A stretch of 64,000 nt of DNA from Ephydatia muelleri. Its lineage: Eukaryota; Porifera; Demospongiae; Spongillida; Spongillidae. This document shows, in pieces, positions 1-37,877 of this stretch; the stretch's first letter is position 1; the number at the start of each line of letters is the position of its first letter. The notes beneath the pieces are model-generated. The model ran no database searches. It was not told the DNA's origin and saw nothing but the letters and a program-made list of their open reading frames with translations. The stretch lies in NCBI GenBank assembly GCA_013339895.1, contig JABACO010000028.1, positions 350,652-414,651 on the forward strand. Reading direction: 5' to 3'. A program made the translations under genes and the position numbers.

Positions 1-1209
1 TTAGTTGTGTATGATCTTCTGGTCTTGTGTCTTACAGAATAATAAGCTACGGATAAGGAAATACTATATTGGAGTGAAACGGAAAGAGGAAGTGAGCTAG
101 ACATATTTTGTTACTACTGTGTTTAATGGGAGTAAATTACCAAACATAGATCATCTTTGTACGGAACTGCATTTGTGCAAAAAGTGGAACACGGAAACCC
201 TATGTGGCTAAAGTGGCCAGTATCTGGCAAGAGAACGGTACGTCTTTATTAACATTGCAACTGCTGAAATAGTACAATGTGACATAATTTCTTACGAATT
301 GTTATTCTTTATTTACGCAAGTATTTGAAACTAATATATCTTGCAAAGCAGGACTACATGTAGCGTGTATGCATGTTAGAGATCCTTAATTGAATAGCTT
401 CCAATGTTCTCAGTTGCCATGGGATATTTCTGCTGGCATTGAAACCATCAAAACCTTGGCAATATTGGTATCTGAAAATTTAAGTAACAATTCAGTATTA
501 ACTACTTATTTCAGCCCACTTGTTTTAACTACAAAGTCATATGCCAACTGATGTCATGCGCATGCTGAGCTGCACAAACCACTTGTGTCATTTGCCACCT
601 CAACCTGTCGCATCATAAAACCATACTGTACTCATTCACTCTTTTCAGGTGGTGTCATGATGACACTGTTCTGGTATTATCGATGGGAAGAAGTGCAAGA
701 TCAACAGGCGTCCAATTTTGTAGAGGTACAATTTATGATGACAGTCTCCTAATGTAAATATGTTGTATAATACACTACAGTGTGAGCTGTTGGCATCTCA
801 GCATCATGATCAGAACACCGTTGCTTGCATAGAGGACAAATGCTTTGTTCTTGGACTTTCAGAATACAGCAGGTAAGTTATACATGGATAGATAAAGCAG
901 GTTGCATATCTGATTATGGTTTTTGTTTATATGTTGACACTATTTCATACTCTTTTTTGTTGTCAGTGCAATGCACAATTGTAGTATTAGAATATCCTGT
1001 TTACTGTTAACAGATATAAGGCTGCCCAAAAAAGGCATGAAGACTCCCTACATCTGCCAACAACCCTACTTGTTCCCAACTGCCATGCAGAGAGAGAGGC
1101 ATCAGTTCATCAGCACTGGCTTCCAACAACAGATACGGACCCTGCATTGATATTCTTATGTTATCAAGGTTACAATCATATTACGGGAAAGGTTTTAAGA
1201 CCAAGTTAA
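1..1209 (+). CDS. BAH-domain protein, BAHD1-like (3' end of gene)
   Basis: C-terminal part of a BAH-domain chromatin protein; the gene enters from the left edge. Exons read with clean GT-AG borders: about 39-86, 150-237, 649-725, 781-872 and 1014-1209 (TAA). The translation carries hallmarks of the BAHD1/BAHCC1/TNRC18 BAH domain: KPYVAKVASIWQENG, then MMTLFWYYRWEE, then ASQHHDQNTVACIEDKC, then a tail with DTDPALIFLCYQGY that matches the end of BAHD1 (DTDPELVFLC in human, from memory). BAH domains of this family bind H3K27me3 and promote heterochromatin silencing. Human BAHD1 has the BAH domain at its extreme C-terminus, as here. The exon at 39-86 is less certain than the rest. An ATTAAA at about 1275 could serve as poly(A) signal. 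BAHCC1 or TNRC18 orthology is possible because only the shared domain is visible. Confidence 0.85.
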
Positions 1210-1661
1210 CAGTTGTCAGAAATGAGCATATTTTCTAATATTCCTATGCTTGTGTGTACTGCTCTGAATTAATTTATTAAAGCTAATACCATTATTCGGT
1301 ATATAAGACATGACTTGCACATAATAACAACTAGTGATGTTAACTTGACTGTTGTGCAATGCAGTTAAATAATGCAAAGTGTAATGTACAATTTGTGGGC
1401 ATCAAGTAATCTTCAAATGTGTACTCTGTTATGGTGTTTGCTCAGTTGAGCAGTGATTCACACTGCACAGGCAGCAATGATGTTTCAAGCTACAATGCAG
1501 TATGTGCTTTTGCTTATTCAGCATTAGTGAGTGTGGTTCATGGGATCATTGACAGGTCAGTTGGTGAGCTGATTTATTTATAAACACATCCAGCAGGTTG
1601 CATTTTTCTGAAATATGAAAACACAGTTTCTTGATAAACTTAAAAAAAAGGCACAAAATTC
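1210..1661. other. Tail-to-tail intergenic region
   Basis: Holds the 3' UTRs of the BAH gene (+) and the JARID2-like gene (-). I see no additional exon with convincing homology on either strand; in particular no ARID or JmjC-like coding sequence. Confidence 0.6.
1573..1578 (-). terminator. Poly(A) signal AATAAA of the JARID2-like gene
   Basis: A perfect AATAAA on the minus strand lies about 85-90 bases after the TAA of the JARID2-like frame. It supports the short frame being the real 3' end of a transcript. Confidence 0.45.
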
Positions 1662-2731
1662 TTAACACAATAGCAACGGTTCATCGCGAAGGCACAGAAA
1701 GCTGAGGAAATCTTCAGTCTTGGGAATATCTGAACCGGGAGTGCTGTTTGCCTGAGTAAAGACTCTACAATAAAAAAAATTGTTGTATTTCAAGCATACA
1801 ATTGAAAGATGTTGGTTGGTGGACATACTTTTTAATACGGATGGGTTCAAAGTTTTCAGTGAATTTTCGTTGTGCTATAAACGTTCTGTACAGAAGAATC
1901 CGAGATGTCTTGTTGCAAAAATGCAACTATGGTAAATTACCTGGATGATTTTTGCTGTACAAAAATAGACTCCGAGCTATTGAATGTTGAACTTTGCTCT
2001 TTTACTGAACAAGAAAAAAAGAAAACAACTTACCACTACAATCAATACATGCATATTGAATGGTACAATGTTGTATATAAAGGTACATGAATTTGAATAA
2101 AACAGTTCCGGTACTGTTAATGATCATGCCTGCATCCTCTTATTTTTAACAGGATTAGTTTTTGGAGTAGTACAGTGTACATGGCACAAGATATGTGATG
2201 CCAATCGACAATGGACATACAGAGGAGAATAACATTCATTACCACTATGTCCTCTTGATTTGCAACTTTTGTTCTGGTCTGTGCATTTGAATTTCTTTCC
2301 TGGGCTACAACTTTGTTCCATTTGATTGGTGGTACTGCTGGATGGCGGGGTTTCCTGGTCTCTACTCACTGAGCTGATACAAGCCACACTCACATTTTCT
2401 GTTGAGAGATTGACAGTATCAGGAAACTTTTTCAATGAGCAATGTGAACTTTGTAAGAAATTCGGTGCAATGTCCAAGGCAGGTTGACCAGGTTCTTTTT
2501 CTGGTGACAGAGGCTCTGCACACGTCCGTGGTGTTGAGCTAATGGTCAAGTTCTTTCGGATTTGCAAAGATGCACGTAGCGCTTTTGTGATGGCAGCTTC
2601 CTCGGTAGGATGGAGACCAGCAACTCCCCCCTGCAACAATCCTATTCACGCCAACACAGTTACATCGTATACTATGTGTAGCTTACAGTTCTCACAGCCT
2701 TCTGACGCGCAACCCTCATTGGCCGATCCAT
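1662..2731 (-). CDS. Short JARID2-like protein (UIM plus SUZ12-binding motif, 177 aa)
   Basis: Three exons on the minus strand: 2731-2687, 2630-2243 and 1762-1662, totalling 534 nt and in phase throughout. Start is the ATG of MDRPMRVARQKAVRT. Seen: residues about 25-38, EEAAITKALRASLQ, fit a ubiquitin-interacting motif (Ala-x3-Ser core); the last 20 residues begin PKTEDFLSFLCLR, nearly identical to the human JARID2 segment PKTEDFLTFLCLRG. Known: human JARID2 has a UIM near its N-terminus that binds H2AK119ub1, and the KTEDFLTFLCLR region binds SUZ12 in PRC2. A KKF about 31 residues before KTED sits roughly where human JARID2 has its methylated K116. Odd: the frame stops six residues after the motif, with AATAAA about 90 bp downstream (1573-1578), so no ARID, JmjC or zinc finger follows. 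The last acceptor (..tagag) was chosen by phase and homology. It may be a true short gene, a short isoform or a split paralog. Confidence 0.72.
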
Positions 2732-3396
2732 GCTGACGCATAACACTTCAAAAGGATGTCGGCCCATATGCCTCTACACAAAGTAAACGGACTCATCAGT
2801 GTGTACTAATATATACACAGTATGATGCAATACACAGGTCTGTCGAAGGAACTGATAAGGACCACACTAATAGAGTCGGGGCAGCAGGTAAGAAAACTAA
2901 CATGACTACAATTGGAACCAATGGAAAGGCACGCAAACACATGTTGCACTCACCGTGTGTATACAATATTATATTCATTCTTGGATAATTGAAATATACG
3001 GTTGTGATATACTTGGGCGTGGAGGTAGGGCTTGTAGTACATGTAAGGTTTCTCAGTTACGCCGAACGTGTGCAGTTAGTTTAGCAATTGGATCATGTCA
3101 ATGCGCTCACCGTGACGGACGCACTGGACTACACCAATGTGATGGGATCATGGGACTCCATAAAACTATACGGAACGAACGAAAATATATAAGATGCTGT
3201 TTGGATTATAATAATTATTATTTTGTATCTGGCAAAGGTATCTCAGTATTGCATCTAATTGTGCAGTGCTTTGAAAATGTTGACTGTCCCCCACGCACCC
3301 ATTTTAAGTGGCCCTGACCTTCTCGCGCGTACATGTTTCCTCGTGCCCAGCTCTATTCTCAGCAAAATAATAACTAAATTTCACAGCCACGTGCAA
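2732..3396. promoter_or_regulatory. Shared 5' region between JARID2-like gene and PRMT5
   Basis: A 665-bp head-to-head interval separates the two start codons, so it probably holds both promoters. A CACGTG E-box lies at 3388-3393, directly before the PRMT5 ATG; the same octamer CACGTGCA occurs about 80 bp upstream of the talin-like start at 39270-39277. No TATA box stands out. Confidence 0.4.
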
Positions 3397-13745
<10,349 letters not shown>

Positions 13746-14069
13746 ACTCTTACACGTGTGAAATGTGCACTTGTATTCGCCACTGAACACCAATCATATA
13801 TAATAATAATAATTTGTGATTAACCAGTTTTAGTGGATGGGGTTTGTAACAAAGCATGTGGCTGAAAAATTGCTTATAATGTCCTGGAGTGAAGCGACAG
13901 GCTGGGTTCAGCTTTACCAATTTACGCCTACAAGGCAACAGATCTGATGTGTTACAATTATGTGTTCGTTTTTTTTCTGTCTCATATTGGTGTTTCAACT
14001 AAAGTGCGAAAAAAATATTTGTAGTAGTTATGTGTACAATTAATTAGATTGCAGTTTCTGACTCAAAGG
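13746..14069. other. PRMT5/YLPM1 tail-to-tail spacer
   Basis: Holds the 3' ends of PRMT5 (+) and YLPM1 (-). An AT-rich TATATAATAATAATAA run at about 13797 may act as a weak poly(A) context. Nothing else seen. Confidence 0.5.
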
Positions 14070-25702
<11,633 letters not shown>

Positions 25703-25890
25703 GCCAAACAGCGACTGGCCCCGTTTATCAATAGAGCACGTGCGACCTAGTTAGTTAAGTCTAACCATTATTGTTTATCATCCCGTTAACTGTTAACGTT
25801 AAATAGCCATACACTGTACAGGTATCTACTGTTTGCAAAATTGAGATCCAAAGCGCTTTCAGTGACGAACTAGGAGTTGCTGCTCAAGCA
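25703..25890. promoter_or_regulatory. 188-bp bidirectional promoter YLPM1/PAK
   Basis: Only 188 bp separate the YLPM1 ATG (-) and the PAK ATG (+), so both 5' UTRs and core promoters must lie here unless non-coding first exons exist further out. The inverted hexamers GTTAAC/GTTAAC (TAACTGTTAACGTTAA, about 25787-25802) are the only striking symmetry. Confidence 0.5.
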
Positions 25891-30334
<4,444 letters not shown>

Positions 30335-30552
30335 TATGCTTCACTCATTCTCATGATACGTATCTGTTTATTGTATACTCACCCTGGTACAAAGTGCCAC
30401 ACCCATACTCCCACATCCTGTCCCAACTATGGAGATGCTAGTGTGTAGGTGTGGGTGTGGCTGTCATCTGTGGACACAACAAAGGCTCAGTAACTACATT
30501 AAAGCATGTACACACTGACACAAATGCGGCAAGCATATAAACAAGCATTCAG
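30335..30552. other. PAK/talin tail-to-tail spacer
   Basis: A 218-bp interval between the two stop codons. An AATAAA for the talin-like transcript lies on the minus strand at 30367-30372. Confidence 0.5.
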
Positions 30553-33500
30553 TTAGGCATCCACGACAGTTCCGTAACCACGCTCATCAGATGGAACCTG
30601 TGAGACAACAAAATTAAACAACGTAATTAAGTGGAAAAGGAACAGCATTATGAACTGACCAATCGTGTTGTGCCGCCCAGGTCACGATAACCACAGCAGC
30701 AACAGCAATATTTGCCAAGCTTGTACCACCATCCCTACCAAATAAGAGTGTGTGTGTGGGGGGGGGGGGGTGGGAAAGATGTTTTTAGCACAAAAATAAG
30801 AAAATAAGTCCACTAGCACACAGTTAAAGGGGGCTGATGAGTTGACACACATACATGATCTGGTGGGGCCGTTGTGCCTCCAGGCATGGGCAAGAGAGGC
30901 TCTCTCAATGAACGCTCTGGGGACGGTGACACCTCATACTGAAGAATGGGTGGGGAAGAAGGTTGTGGCTGTGGGGGAGTTGGGGATGGAGGGGGAGTAG
31001 GGGAGGAGAGTGTTGATGGAGGGTCAGGGGAGGCAGCAATGGGAGGCAGGGTTGGTTCTGGATGCGACTTGAGAACAGATACTGAGAAAAAACAAACAAT
31101 GTGGTCAACATATGTAATGCTCTTGCAGTTAATAATTTAGGTCGATATTAACTAACAAGGCAACATACTAATTATCAACAGTTGTTGTTTAAGTACAGTG
31201 CAAATTATGTCCCTCAAATCTGTGCAAAAGATATGATCATTTTAGCTTGAATTTACTCGGATAACATGTGCTTTAATAAATGGTACATGCATAAGACCCA
31301 AGAACACTCCCTTGGACCGCTAACAAGATGCAGTAAATAAAAATGGCTTTTAAGTGCATCATACACAAGACGGGGGCATTAATAAGAATAAAGTACCTAC
31401 CACTAGTTGGTCGCAGACTGCCAGTGTTTCTGAGAGTCTCTGTGAGTTCATCAACAGTTTCTTGCATATTGTCACTAACCCTAGCATACAAGGCAATGGA
31501 TCTTGTGACAGATTTTGACATTGACTGAGTAAAGCTTTTAGTTACTCCAAGGGAGTTAGCACTCTGTTCTTCTAAACGATGCACCTCTGCTTTTGTTACT
31601 TCATTAATCTTTGCCATAAAGTCGCGAAGAGCTTCAGTGATATAAGTGGCAGCAGGTCCTAGTGCTTGCAGGATGTCTTCATCAGAGATCCCAGTAGCCT
31701 GCAGATGAGATAATGTATTACAGACTAGTACCCACTCCAGTGTACCAGTACCCACTCCAGTGCACCAGTACTCACTCCAGTGCACCAATACCCACTCCAG
31801 TGCACCAGTACCCACTCCAGTGCACCAGTACCCACTCCAGTGTACCAGTACCCACTCCAGTGCACCAATACCCACTCCAGTGTACCAGTACCCACTCCAG
31901 TGTACCATACCTGGCACGCTTTCAAGATCTTCTCAATTGCAATCAAAACATGATTGCAAGCTTCCAGCAGCTGATCCTCACAGACAGGTTTATTTACACA
32001 CGGTGCGAGTACTTTGGTACAGGCGACGAGACCCTGTGTGGTCAGAGCTAGCTCCTTGGCAGCCATGATCACCTGATTTTGCACGTCCTGGTCCTGACAG
32101 AGAGTTGCAATCTTCCTGCAAAAAGCATTTTCCACGTGTGCAATTCACACGTACAAATTGACCACATACTTTGCTACAGTGATAAGCTGAATTGCGGCAA
32201 TGGGTATTGCACTTGTCTTCCTAATGAGTGCTTCATGTGTTTCTTCATCAATTTCCTGCTCATTCACCAGCATCAAAAGGTGGTCACCAGTGTCAGCCAT
32301 TTTCTTTCCAGCAGCAAAGAGTTGTTGACGATTCTGTGCCCGGGGATTATAAAATTACATGCTTCATTATCAAATGGTCATTTAGTACAACAAAGGTATA
32401 CATAAGGGGGTCGTTTCTGCGAAAAGGTCCTAACGCATACATTATAAAATTTCCAGTATGCATGATAGAAATGTAACGATGGGGTTGAAATGTATGGCTA
32501 ATTAAAAATTCAGAGCCTTACAACTCCATAACAGATACTCCGATTCTCAGTGCATAAGAAGCAATGTGTAGAGGACATTTCAGAATTCTAAAATTTGAAA
32601 TCTTGAAAAAAACCATGCGTTAGGTCCCTTTTCGCATAAATGATCCCCTATAACCAAAAGGATTCACCCTGAGCCTGAGGGAGGAATGGAATACAAAGGC
32701 AAAGGCAAACCAAACATGTAGTGTCCTTTAGTTGAGGTGTGCAGATGAGAGATACTAGACGTTTTCTTCCCATTCGAATTATTGTGCAGGGAGGATGTGG
32801 GTACGAATATTGTGCCGGGCGGATGTGGGTACAAATATAGTGCCGGGAGGATGTGGTACGAATATTGTGCCGGGCGGATGTGGGTAAAAATATTGTGCCG
32901 GGAGGATGTAGGTACAAATATTGTGCAGGGAGGATGTGGGTACGAATATTGTGCTGGGCGGATGTGGGTAAAAATATTGTGCCGGGAGGATGTAGGTACA
33001 AATATTGTGCAGGGATGATGTAGGTACAAATATTGTGCAGGGATGATGTGGGTACAAATATTGTGCCGGGAGGATGTGGGTAAAAATATTGTGCCGAGAG
33101 GATGTAGGTACAAATATTGTGCAGGGATGATGTAGGTACAAATATTGTGCCGGGAGGATGTGGGTACGAATATTGTGTCGGGAGGATGTGGGTATGAATA
33201 TGACCTTTCCTACATTGCGAAATGTCTACATCACAATAATTATGCATTGTTTGTGTGTATTGTCCGTTTTAATTATACAGTACACATGTACACTGTTAGC
33301 AAATCATAATATTTGTTAATATCTAATGTCCGAAGCGTCATCTCGGGGGTACAATTGTACACCCAGATGTAAAGACATTCAGAATAATGCCACTTTGTTA
33401 CTGTGCACCAGAACTGAGATCCAACAGCACATGTGTGTGTGTCATGCTCTGGGCGGAAATAGGTAAGGTTTAGTTCCTTCTAAAAACTTTTAACCAAGTT

Positions 33501-36500
33501 TCCAAAGTGAGGTCCTCTGAGGCATGCCAGGTATATGCTAGGCGCGACTCGGGGAGCTTCACTGGTTATAAGTTTGTAGAAGGAACTAGACCTTACCTAT
33601 TTCACCAAAATGCATGACATATATGTGCTGTTGGATTTCAGTTCTGGTGCACAGTGAGTAAATCTGTACACCTGGGTGTACAAACGTTACCCCGGGATAA
33701 CATCAACCAGTCACTGCTCGTTTAGTTAACCCAATACCAGCAAAATTTTTATTCACATATTGAAGTAAAAAGTGACTATGAATATTTAGCCGAACTGTAA
33801 ATTTGCAAGGTAGTCATTGAGTTACGAGTGGGGGAGTGCAGACCTGGCAAACTAGGATTTGCACTGTATCCTGACCTGCCTATACTGATAGCATTATTTT
33901 GCTCCGTAGAAAGATTGTGGTTTGGTTATTGAGAGAAACCATTGCTCACAAATTGTGGTTTGGTTATTGAAATGATTACACCCTGCATGCTAAACAATTT
34001 GCTCCTGATGTTTAACAGCTACTCTCTTGTAATGCCATCATAAATAGCTACTGTACACAGGAGCCGTTCATAAATTACGTCACGCAAAAGGGGGGGGGGG
34101 GTTAGGATGGCGTGATGTCACATTTTTAACAATTGTCCTGGGTAACATTATTGCTCTATGATATGGTGACAGTGTATTTTTCTATGTGAACAGGCGCACA
34201 AATAAGGCCCTGTAGAAGGCTCCATTATACGGATCGGACCGCTCAAATCTACAGGGCCCGAACCGAGCTCAGTGTATTGTTGCCTATTGGGTATAAAAGC
34301 GTGCGTGTATAAAATTATTAAAGACCTTTGAAGTGGTGCGTAGCGGAGTGCTGCCAGGAGGCAGAGAGTATTGATGGCAACAATTGCATACGAGGAGAAC
34401 CGCCTGGAACAGGCAGACTGGATCGATTAAGATCTTCTTGATCTCGAAGGAGTTCTGGTGCCCCCTGAAATATGGACTGAAACGGCTATGCATGTCTATT
34501 TGCTGGAGAAACACCTTCAGTGTCCGTGGGTAGAAGATGCATGACCCGCATGCGATAACTGTTTCATTTTAAGTTTGGTTGCGCATTAACTGCACGAAAC
34601 TTCTAATTATAATATGCACGCTTAAAGCTTATTCATAGGTGGGTGGGTGGGGGGGCAATGTGACGTAATTGAGAGGGGGAGGAGGAATTATTGTGACGGT
34701 CTGTATGGAGGGGGGGGGGAGGGGGTCCAAAACAGTCTTAATTTGTGTGACGTAATTTATGAACGGCCCCACAGATGCATCCACTGCAATACTCTTAATT
34801 GATCCATAGTACAAAGAGGTCAAATGTGATGAAAACTTCAAATGGCGAATGACAAATCTGTAGTTATTGAATGGATGACTGTGCTAAGGCCAACATAATA
34901 CAGGACAGCCAATATTTTAGACTTGCTGTTAGCTACTAAAATATTGAAGTGGTCTTTGCATATATATTGCAGCACACAAGACGTTACGACTGTAGGAATG
35001 TACTGTACTGCTATAAAGTTGGTGGATGGTGTTTTTAAAGGTGCCATCTCTTGGAAGCATAGATACTACATGCATGCTGGTAGTACCATACGCAATTATG
35101 ATACAACTTGGATTCAATATTAGGCCACATGGTACGTGTAACATGACAGCACTATACCTCGATCTCCTCAGGGTGGGCTGCGATAAAAACTTCTACTGTA
35201 GCATTTCCAAGAGCTCTGGTTGGTGGGAGGAGGTCATGCTCTCCCAGTGGTAAGTTGCTGAGCACTCGTACAGCATTGGCCAGCACTGAAAAGTTGCTTG
35301 AACTGCATAGAGGGTGTGGTAGTGGTTAACATGTGTAGGGGGTGTGGTAGTGGTTAACATGTGTAGGGGGTGTGGTAGTGGTTAACATGCGTAGGGTGTG
35401 TGGCAGTGGTTAACATGCGTAGGGGGTGTGGTAGTGGTTAGCATGCGTAGGGGGTGTGGTAGTGGTTAACATGCGTAGGGTGTGTGGCAGTGGTTAACAT
35501 GCGTAGGGGGTGTGGTAGTGGTTAACATGCGTAGGGTGTGTGGCAGTGGTTAGCATGCGTAGGGGGTGTGGTAGTGGTTAACATGCGTAGGGGGTGTGGT
35601 AGTGGTTAGCATGCGTAGGGGGTGTGGTAGTGGTTAACATGCGTAGGGGGTGTGGTAGTGGTTAACATGCGTAGGGTGTGTGGCAGTGGTTAGCATGCGT
35701 AGGGGGTGTGGCAGTGGTTAACATGCGTAGGGGGTATGGTAGTGGTTAACATGTGTAGGGGGTGTGGTAGTGGTTAACATGCGTAGGGTGTGTGGCAGTG
35801 GTTAGCATGCGTAGGGGGTGTGGTAGTGGTTAACATGTGTAGGGGTGTGGTAGTGGTTAACATGCGTAGGGTGTGTGGCAGTGGTTAACATGCATAGGGT
35901 GTGTGGTAGTGGTTAACATGCGTAGGGGGTGTGGTAGTGGTTAACATGCGTAGGGTGTGTGGCAGTGGTTAGCATGCGTAGGGGGTGTGGTAGTGGTTAA
36001 CATGTGTAGGGGTGTGGTAGTGGTTAGCATGCGTAGGGGGTGTGGCAGTGGTTAACATGCATAGGGTGTGTGGTAGTGGTTAACATGCGTAGGGGGTGTG
36101 GTAGTGGTTAACATGCGTAGGGTGTGTGGCAGTGGTTAACATGTGTAGGGGTGTGGCAGTGGTTAACATGTGTAGGGGTGTGTGTGGTAGTGGTTAACAT
36201 GCGTAGGGTGTGTGGCAGTGGTTAACATGGGTCAACACATACATTGTAGTAACTGCTGACGCTACAACTGAGCAGCTGGTTGGGTCTAGTACATCCACTT
36301 GTGTGCACAGAATGATAGAAGCTGTGAGTGCTAGCATATTTGCCAGCAAGGAGCTGATATGCTCATTGGGTGATGGGTCCTGTATAGGGAGTTCATGAAG
36401 AGAAGGTTGTGTGTTAATAACATGTGCCCATCCCATTTCCACATGCTTGTACAAACACACATACATACATACCCCCCCCCCCCCACACACACACAGAAAT

Positions 36501-37816
36501 AAACACACATGCGCACATCCACATCCACCAACTGGTATACATCCTCTCACTCCCACATACATCATCTATTGGCTGCTGATCATCTGGTGCCTGCTGAATA
36601 CTTTGTTTTGCACTCTCGATGGTTTTTATGAGTTGTTGCAAGGCAGCCATCATGTGAGTGTTCAGGGACATCTGAGGACACAAAGGAAGTCAATAGTTGG
36701 CAGATTACACAGTTTGCAAGGCGCACACCTGTTGGATTGGAGGCTGTCTAGAAGCCACATCACCATGAAGGTCATCCAATAAGGAAACCTTACCAGCTCT
36801 GCGGTGTAGGAAAAGATGATTGAAGCTCAGGAAAATGGAGCATGTCTCACTTTCTGGGGTTTATGCTATCCACAATCTGCACATCCTCCTCTTCAGGTGT
36901 GTCTGGTCTCTGTGGCCTCCTCTCCTTCAGGGTGAGGTTGATATAGCCATCAATCAGTTGCTGGATTGCATCGCCTTGAATTGTCTTCACGCTATACGTT
37001 GGTTCTTGGTATTCCCCAAACTCCTGCACAGAAGGTACCAAGTTGGCTTGGTACTGCTAATGAGCAGTTTATAGCTCACAACTCACCAGTGTGAATGTAT
37101 CATCTGAAGCTGTGTATTTCTTGATTATGGTCAGAGGCCATGTCTTGATGATATCATCTTTCCCTTTGGTGTTCACTTGGCTAATGGCTGTGCTAGCAAT
37201 GGCCAGAAGGTGAGATTTCTTCTTTTTCCCACCCACATTTCCCTTTACAAGGAAGTAGGTGATTCCGTAGGTGGGAAGGGAACTGCACTTCTGAACATAG
37301 TGCTGCTTGGCATCCACACCAGTCATCTGACCCTGCTCCTGCCATCTTTGCCACACCAGCTTGTCTATTCCTTTGAGTGCAGCATAAGACTCAGGCAAGT
37401 GATCACGAATGTTAAGAGCCCCTGGTTGAAACTCTGTCCTGAAGCAACCAGTGAGGACACACTGCAGGGCAGCAAAGTGGATGGCCTCATCTCTGGTGCA
37501 GGGATGTGTGCCCTTCACTATGGCTGCTTTACACTAGTAGGTTAGAGGTTTGCATTGAGAGAGTGGATAAACAAAGTGGGAGATAAAATAGCCACTTTGT
37601 CTCACTTCTTCATAAACAGTGTTCAGCAGTACAGGAGTAATTGTATCCACTGCCCTGTCTTGCTCTGGGAAAAACAGTCTCTTTCTGAGATTAACAACAG
37701 TGTCCACACTTATATCCTGCTCTCGAAGTGTCTTGTCTGGGTTCAGCCAGTTCACTGTTCAAGAGGGCAAATATACATGAAACAAGTTTGTAAATAAAAT
37801 GTGGTTTATCAGTTGT

Positions 37817-37877
<61 letters not shown>

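Noticed and set aside
1-1660. ARID/JmjC exons of a full JARID2 on the minus strand
   Set aside because: No matching segments were visible in the remaining 1.6 kb to the window edge, which is occupied by the BAH gene on the other strand. Exons beyond the window cannot be excluded.
32648-33247. 199-codon minus-strand ORF of ICTHILPAQY-like repeats in the talin intron
   Set aside because: Lies within the 28-bp minisatellite; the talin exons on either side join in phase without it.
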